Source: a bacterium
Lineage (GTDB): Bacteria > Eremiobacterota > Eremiobacteria > Baltobacterales > Baltobacteraceae
Length of the DNA stretch: 9,613 bases
Assembly: GCA_021781095.1 (NCBI GenBank)
Contig: JAJXXM010000344.1
Coordinates: 1-9,613 of the forward strand
Reading direction: 5' to 3'
Shown here: piece by piece, positions 7,129 through 9,613 of the stretch
How the letters are laid out: every line of letters begins with the position of its first letter
Numbering within the stretch: the first letter of the stretch is position 1
Translations under genes and position numbers: made by a program
Notes under the pieces: generated by a model
Databases searched by the model: none
The model's input: the letters and a program-made list of their open reading frames with translations, nothing else
What the model was told of the DNA's origin: nothing

Positions 7129-7566
7129 CTACTTCGTGTGTGGCCACCAGGTAGGCTTTTCGTCACCCCAGCGATAGACTCCAATCCCGTACAACGCCAT
7201 TAGAACGATGAATGCGCCTATCCAAACGTTGAGATAGGTACCGCCAACGATTTTAGTACCGCTGATGCCCATATACTTGGAAAAGTTGAAGGCGACATAA
7301 ATCGGAGCAACCGCAACCAGAATCGATAAGGCTCGCGGCGGCAGAAGCCATTTCCCCGACCGAGCATGCGTAACTATGTCTGCGATAAACGCGATAACCG
7401 TAACGGCAGCAAGTACGAACCCAATGATATCACGCGGAGAGATTAACGTTCCCAGCGCAGTCATTGAACCGCCTACGACGTAATACATCGGAACCCATTC
7501 GCGATCGTAGAATACATAAAATAATCGGCGCGCGAACGAGACCTTCGCCTTGGTATCGCTCTTCAT
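7129..7566 (-). CDS. Four-helix membrane protein of unknown function
   Basis: I do not recognise the family. The 145-residue product has a basic N-terminus (KSDTKAKVSFARR), then four hydrophobic segments at about 24-42, 47-66, 79-95 and 112-131, and a hydrophilic, Trp-rich C-terminal tail RWGDEKPTWWPHTK. Positive charges at the N-terminus, in the 67-78 loop and at the C-terminus suggest both ends face the cytoplasm. There is no signal peptide and no enzymatic motif. The start is ATG 7566, 29 bases after the stop of the 194-residue gene on the same strand. The SD is weak, so translation may depend on the upstream gene. The DNA is clearly less GC-rich than the housekeeping genes. With its neighbour it forms a two-gene unit ending in the hairpin at 6977-7005. 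It could be an immunity, export or anchoring partner of the upstream product, but that is only a guess from context. Confidence 0.8.
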   Translation of the reverse strand: MKSDTKAKVSFARRLFYVFYDREWVPMYYVVGGSMTALGTLISPRDIIGFVLAAVTVIAFIADIVTHARSGKWLLPPRALSILVAVAPIYVAFNFSKYMGISGTKIVGGTYLNVWIGAFIVLMALYGIGVYRWGDEKPTWWPHTK

Positions 7567-7582
7567 TTATGTCGTGCTTTTC

Positions 7583-7597
7583 AATGTTTTAAACATT
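7583..7597. promoter_or_regulatory. AT-rich 15-base palindrome between the two cassette genes
   Basis: AATGTTT-T-AAACATT is a perfect 7+1+7 inverted repeat in the 29-base gap between the cassette genes. It overlaps the TAA stop of the 194-residue gene. It has the same 7+1+7 form as 7087-7101 but a different sequence. It may be a protein-binding site or a small mRNA hairpin; chance is possible in AT-rich DNA. Confidence 0.3.
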
Positions 7598-8180
7598 AGC
7601 CACCGAGCGGTCCGAGATCGTTCATGATCGCGCCCCAGTTGATATTTCCGTTTTCGTCCATGATCTGGCTGATGTTTGTTATCGTCGAATTATACGCGGA
7701 CGCACCCTCGCTGCCGACCGTATTGACAATGTTCTGTGCTGCAGTTCCGAGACCCGGAGATTCCGCGTTAAGGCTATCCACGACCCCTTGTTCCGCGACT
7801 GAGCCAGCGCTTGCAACCGAACTGACGGCGCTTGTCAGTGCGCTGATCCCGTATTTTGCAGCAGTCTGAAGGCCTGTTGTTATCGCGGAAACAATCACGC
7901 CCACCTCAATGGCTGTCTTGTTTTTTTTCACAAAAGCGACAAGATTCTTGACCGCTGCTTGCACGGCGCCGATAGCCTTCCCGATTTCCGAGAGACCCGA
8001 CGGACGTTGCACTCTTACTATTACGCTTCCGCCGTCCACGGCTTGATTCATTTGCCCTGCCATTCCGGGTAGACCCATGCCCTCTTGCGGGGCTGGATTC
8101 GAAGTGGCGCCTCCAATCGGGCATATGGGCTGGCCGGTCGGATCGCCGGGGGTGGAGGAACAGGCGATTATTGCTGACAT
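7596..8180 (-). CDS. Gly/Ala/Ser-rich protein of unknown function, 194 residues
   Basis: I do not recognise the family. The N-terminal 50 residues are Pro/Gly-rich with Cys7 and Cys20 (ACSSTPG, QPICPIGG) and look flexible. Residues 52-58 (SVIVRVQ) could be a strand; 62-86 (LSEIGKAIGAVQAAVKNLVA) an amphipathic helix ending in the basic KKNK; and 89-126 a long, mildly hydrophobic Ala/Gly/Ser/Val segment with small-residue spacing. The C-terminal third is polar and ends in LGPLGG. There is no classical Sec signal peptide. The start is ATG 8180, because AAAGGA stands nine bases before it; an upstream in-frame TTG at 8198 is less likely. The gene leads a two-gene unit with the membrane protein downstream. 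Composition suggests a secreted, membrane-active or assembling small protein (bacteriocin-like is one option), but no motif proves it. Its GC content is lower than the flanking core genes. Confidence 0.8.
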   Translation of the reverse strand: MSAIIACSSTPGDPTGQPICPIGGATSNPAPQEGMGLPGMAGQMNQAVDGGSVIVRVQRPSGLSEIGKAIGAVQAAVKNLVAFVKKNKTAIEVGVIVSAITTGLQTAAKYGISALTSAVSSVASAGSVAEQGVVDSLNAESPGLGTAAQNIVNTVGSEGASAYNSTITNISQIMDENGNINWGAIMNDLGPLGG

Positions 8181-8224
8181 GTTCGTGATTCCTTTCAAGA
8201 ACAGGTAGTTTGATTTATTAGTGG

Positions 8225-8256
8225 CTCCCTGACTTCATAATCCATTAGCCAGGGAG
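8225..8256. other. Inverted repeat in the leader of the 194-residue gene
   Basis: CTCCCTG at 8225-8231 pairs perfectly with CAGGGAG at 8250-8256 around an 18-base AT-rich loop, 45-76 bases upstream of the ATG at 8180. It could be a leader hairpin, the last stem of the structured block to its right, or an operator. A possible -10 (TAATAA on the minus strand, 8215-8220) lies between it and the gene, without a good -35. Confidence 0.4.
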
Positions 8257-8510
8257 GCGCGCGATGCTCGCTCTGCCCGCGTAGCCCGCGACGCCAAGCG
8301 GTCCGGCGCAAAAAAAGCCGGGCCGCCCTCCGTTCTTTACTAGAGATTTACACAACAAATCTACGACGTTTGGCGGGTGGGGCCCGAGGTGGGCGGTGCG
8401 GGTGCACAGACGCACCTTTGTGCCGGTTGACAACCAAGCAAGCGCGCGAAAAGCCCGACGCTGCGTACGCAAGCTTGCTTTCACCACCGAAGGGATCGGG
8501 GGGGGGGGTA
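8257..8510 (-). ncRNA. Candidate structured RNA or mobile-element remnant
   Basis: This block has open frames on both strands but none looks like a protein (Pro/Arg-rich, overlapping). It carries many consecutive self-complementary segments: AAGCAAGC 8436-8443 with GCTTGCTT 8473-8480 (8 pairs); GGTT/AACC at 8425-8435; GGTGC/GCACC at 8401-8416, or alternatively GGTGCG 8395-8400 with CGCACC 8411-8416; and AGATTT/AAATCT at 8344-8362 with a 7-base loop. Read on the minus strand, a GC-rich segment (8317-8328) is followed by seven T's (8316-8310), terminator-like, although that T-run can also sit in a loop between CCGGC and GCCGG. The density of short stems in order suggests a folded RNA. IscB-associated HEARO/omega RNA, which can occur without its ORF, is a family worth testing; I cannot confirm it by eye. 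Strand and ends are estimates. Confidence 0.4.
8498..8508. repeat. Run of 11 G
   Basis: An uninterrupted 11-base G homopolymer (C on the minus strand) at the right edge of the hairpin-rich block. No real gene appears to cross it. Such runs are prone to slippage and to assembly length errors. Confidence 0.9.
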
Positions 8511-8579
8511 GAACGGAGTCGCGGCCATATCCTATTCAGACGCGCCGGAGTATGGCGGCAGCGGCTTGCCCACAAAGTC

Positions 8580-8623
8580 GCCCCGGGGATCCCGATTTAC
8601 GGGCAGGAGCTATGCCCCGGGGC
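8580..8623 (-). terminator. GC-rich hairpin at the end of the 115-residue gene
   Basis: GCCCCGGGG at 8580-8588 and CCCCGGGGC at 8615-8623 are perfect 9-base complements. An inner stem CCCG/CGGG lies at 8591-8602. On the minus strand the hairpin begins in the last codons of the 115-residue gene and includes its TAG (8612-8610). No T-run follows, so it may protect the 3' end or act as an atypical terminator. Confidence 0.5.
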
Positions 8624-8957
8624 CGTAGGCTTCAAAAACTTCGTTGGGCGAATGGATGACGAAGCCGACCTTCTTTCCTGAATTGCGTTGAGCGGCAATG
8701 GCCCTGGCAGTCCGAATCAACGGGACCGCGACAGCGACTAATATGGCTTCGTGTAAATGCGGGGCGGCCTGTAGAACTTCACCGAGAAACTTGTCGGCGC
8801 CGCTCTGCGACAAGAAAAAGCGCACGACCTCGGTCCCAGGATAATTCGGAGCCGGTACGTTCAAGCGCGCGCCCGACGAAACGTCCATGATTACCCAGGC
8901 GCTATCTGCCTCCGAAAACTCGGCGAGCATTGTGTCGATGCTGATCGGCTGTGTCAT
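8610..8957 (-). CDS. Small protein, possibly SseB/Tic22-like
   Basis: The 115-residue product has the look of a compact alpha/beta domain: WVIMDVSSG strand (21-29), VVRFFLSQSGADKFLGEVLQ (44-63), AILVAVAVPLI (71-81), a helix TARAIAAQR (83-91), then KKVGFVIHSPNEVFEAY (95-111). The order 'FFLS..gAd.fL.ev', a hydrophobic strand, and 'vgFvi.P.evf.A' recalls SseB N-terminal or Tic22-like domains, in which a protein handles or scaffolds other proteins. This is pattern resemblance only. There is no signal peptide or membrane helix. The start is ATG 8957; its ATGA overlap with the stop of a short upstream frame (8954-9049) supports it, though no good SD is seen. It is separated from the cassette to its left by the structured block. 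The gene ends within a strong hairpin. Confidence 0.7.
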   Translation of the reverse strand: MTQPISIDTMLAEFSEADSAWVIMDVSSGARLNVPAPNYPGTEVVRFFLSQSGADKFLGEVLQAAPHLHEAILVAVAVPLIRTARAIAAQRNSGKKVGFVIHSPNEVFEAYGPGA

Positions 8958-9049
8958 AGAGCGTATTTCAGCACCACCGCTCGGCGCACATCGGCGAGAC
9001 CAGCGAAGCTTGGCAGAAGCGCGTCTATCTCGACACGCAAGATTTTCAC
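8954..9049 (-). CDS. Possible 31-codon small gene upstream of the 115-residue gene
   Basis: Read by hand on the minus strand, this frame gives a 31-residue peptide starting MKILRVEIDALLPSF from GTG 9049 and ending VVLKYAL, with normal amino-acid balance (few Arg/Pro, unlike the shadows here). The frame stays open for 18 more codons upstream, to a TAG at 9106-9104, without an ATG. Its TGA (8956-8954) overlaps the ATG of the next gene as ATGA, the same joint used through the operon to the left. That makes a real small gene, or the 3' remnant of a longer one cut off by the repeat region, plausible. No SD is visible before GTG 9049; TTG 9040 is another start. Function unknown. Confidence 0.4.
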   Translation of the reverse strand: MKILRVEIDALLPSFAGLADVRRAVVLKYAL

Positions 9050-9178
9050 GATTGAAAGGCGATCGGAACCTTCCGATTCAAGCGCCGCTCCCGCGAGCGC
9101 GAGCTAAACCGTGATCTCAACAAAAAATCAATTTCATGACAGCGATCTGCTTGCGAGCACGCCAACGACCGCAACGCG

Positions 9179-9209
9179 GCGCTGCCTCGATACGGCGCCT
9201 GCGGGCGCC
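9179..9209. repeat. Dispersed 31-base hairpin repeat, copy 2
   Basis: Same orientation as 6550-6580 with one mismatch. The hairpin GGCGCC, loop TGCG, GGCGCC (9194-9209) has a perfect six-pair stem. Here it abuts the array of TCGGCATGACA units, so on the minus strand it reads TGTCATGCCGAG, then the hairpin, then CGTATCGAGGCA. This layout resembles intergenic repeat families seen in several environmental bacteria. Confidence 0.8.
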
Positions 9210-9210
9210 T

Positions 9211-9294
9211 ACTCGGCATGACAGTCATCTGCTTACTCGGCATGACAACGATTGCTTCCCCGGCATGACACGAGATCGCCAACTCGGCATGACA
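9211..9294. repeat. Short-period repeat array, unit about 24 bases
   Basis: Four copies of ACTCGGCATGACA start at 9211, 9235, 9258 (diverged as CCCCGGCATGACA) and 9282, giving steps of 24, 23 and 24 bases. Spacer bases are partly conserved (ATCTGCTT recurs after unit 1 and after the diverged copy near 9135). The spacers are only about 10-11 bases, too short for a CRISPR array. On the minus strand the unit reads TGTCATGCCGAGT. Confidence 0.8.
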
Positions 9295-9314
9295 AGAGTC
9301 CCGCTACAACGCCG

Positions 9315-9613
9315 CTACGTTTTCGCTAATTCCGCGGCGAGCCGCTCGACATACGGAGAGTTCGTTCGCGGCGACGCTCCGAGCGGACGGACGCTCTCGA
9401 TGCTGATGCGCGTATGCGATCCGTCGATCGTTTCGAAACGCACCACGATACGCTCTCCGTCGACGAGGCCGATCGAACCTTCGAGCATGTCGGGCTCGTC
9501 GCGGGTGATGCTCGCGCCCAAAATTTCGGTCATCGCTCGGCGCGCACGGTCGATGTGCGTCGCCACTGCGCCGGGGCATTCGAGACGGCGGTACGGGCGG
9601 AGGCGCGCATCCC
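9315..9613 (-). CDS. Hypothetical small alpha/beta protein, N-terminus probably outside window
   Basis: The frame ends at a TAG (9317-9315) and is open to the window edge, so 98 residues are visible and the gene may start upstream. The in-frame GTG at 9566 would give 83 residues but has no SD. The visible part: an N-terminal helix (THIDRARRAMTEIL), then strands MLEGSIGLVDGERIVVRFETI and SHTRISIES, and a C-terminal helix SPYVERLAAELAKT. A helix followed by beta-strands with 'DG.r..v.fe.i....tRisi' and a closing helix resembles DUF3568-like small domains, whose function is unknown; this is a resemblance only. It lies just beyond the repeat array and returns to the high GC of the core genes. Confidence 0.65.
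   Translation of the reverse strand, partial: DARLRPYRRLECPGAVATHIDRARRAMTEILGASITRDEPDMLEGSIGLVDGERIVVRFETIDGSHTRISIESVRPLGASPRTNSPYVERLAAELAKT

Larger units (their letters stand above)
9107..9314. other. Intergenic repeat region
   Basis: No gene is supported here. A frame on the minus strand (9046-9282) only translates the repeats, with VMPS-type residues recurring from TGTCATGCCGAG. The stretch contains a diverged unit (TTTCATGACA near 9132-9141), the second copy of the 31-base hairpin repeat, and the short-period array. Confidence 0.7.

Noticed and set aside
8245..8681. Overlapping frames on both strands of 75-103 codons
   Set aside because: Pro/Arg/Gly-rich shadows of hairpin-rich GC DNA; they overlap each other and one crosses the 11-G run. 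Treated as noncoding.
9046..9282. 78-codon minus-strand frame
   Set aside because: Most of it is translation of the intergenic repeats (recurring VMPS and CHAG strings).
9211..9294. Possible CRISPR array
   Set aside because: Repeat core is 13 bases with spacers of about 10-11 bases that are partly similar; no cas genes.
9304..9579. 91-codon minus-strand frame starting at an ATG
   Set aside because: Arg-rich shadow of the better-composed frame ending at 9315.

Overview
The window looks like a bacterial chromosome segment of high GC content (roughly 60-65% by eye in the conserved genes), from a lineage that packs genes tightly and joins them by 4-base stop/start overlaps. Protein sequences alone do not fix the phylum. 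The gene style and the intergenic TGTCATGCCGAG-type repeats would suit an uncultivated high-GC phylum such as Eremiobacterota, but that is a weak inference.

Region 1 (positions 1-5249, minus strand) is one compact operon read leftward: moeA (molybdopterin molybdenumtransferase), a hisC-like aminotransferase, a metallophosphoesterase, a PaaI-type hot-dog thioesterase, smpB (tmRNA partner), tilS (tRNA-Ile lysidine synthetase) and hpt (hypoxanthine phosphoribosyltransferase, cut by the window start). Four junctions are 4-base overlaps of the ATGA/GTGA type, one is a 1-base gap, and one is either a TTGA overlap or a 5-base gap. The genes serve cofactor synthesis, amino-acid metabolism, ribosome rescue, tRNA modification and purine salvage, so the operon is housekeeping and not one pathway. 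The tilS-hpt pair is a common bacterial arrangement, usually followed by ftsH.

Region 2 (5248-6540, plus strand) is serS, divergent from moeA. The two start codons overlap inside one CATG (5247-5250), so there is no intergenic space and each gene's promoter must lie within the other.

Region 3 (6541-9314) is an accessory stretch, visibly lower in GC between about 7040 and 8230. It holds a two-gene minus-strand cassette: a 194-residue Gly/Ala/Ser-rich protein of unknown function followed by a 145-residue four-helix membrane protein, ending in a strong terminator-like hairpin. Upstream lies a hairpin-rich, probably noncoding block (about 8225-8510) that I regard as a candidate structured RNA or mobile-element remnant. 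Next come a 115-residue gene of possible SseB/Tic22-like character, a possible 31-codon small gene joined to it by an ATGA overlap, and a cluster of intergenic repeats. One 31-base hairpin repeat occurs at both edges of the region (6550-6580 and 9179-9209), and a 23-24-base-period repeat array follows at 9211-9294.

Region 4 (9315-9613, minus strand) is the 3' part of a small alpha/beta protein of unknown function that runs off the window end.
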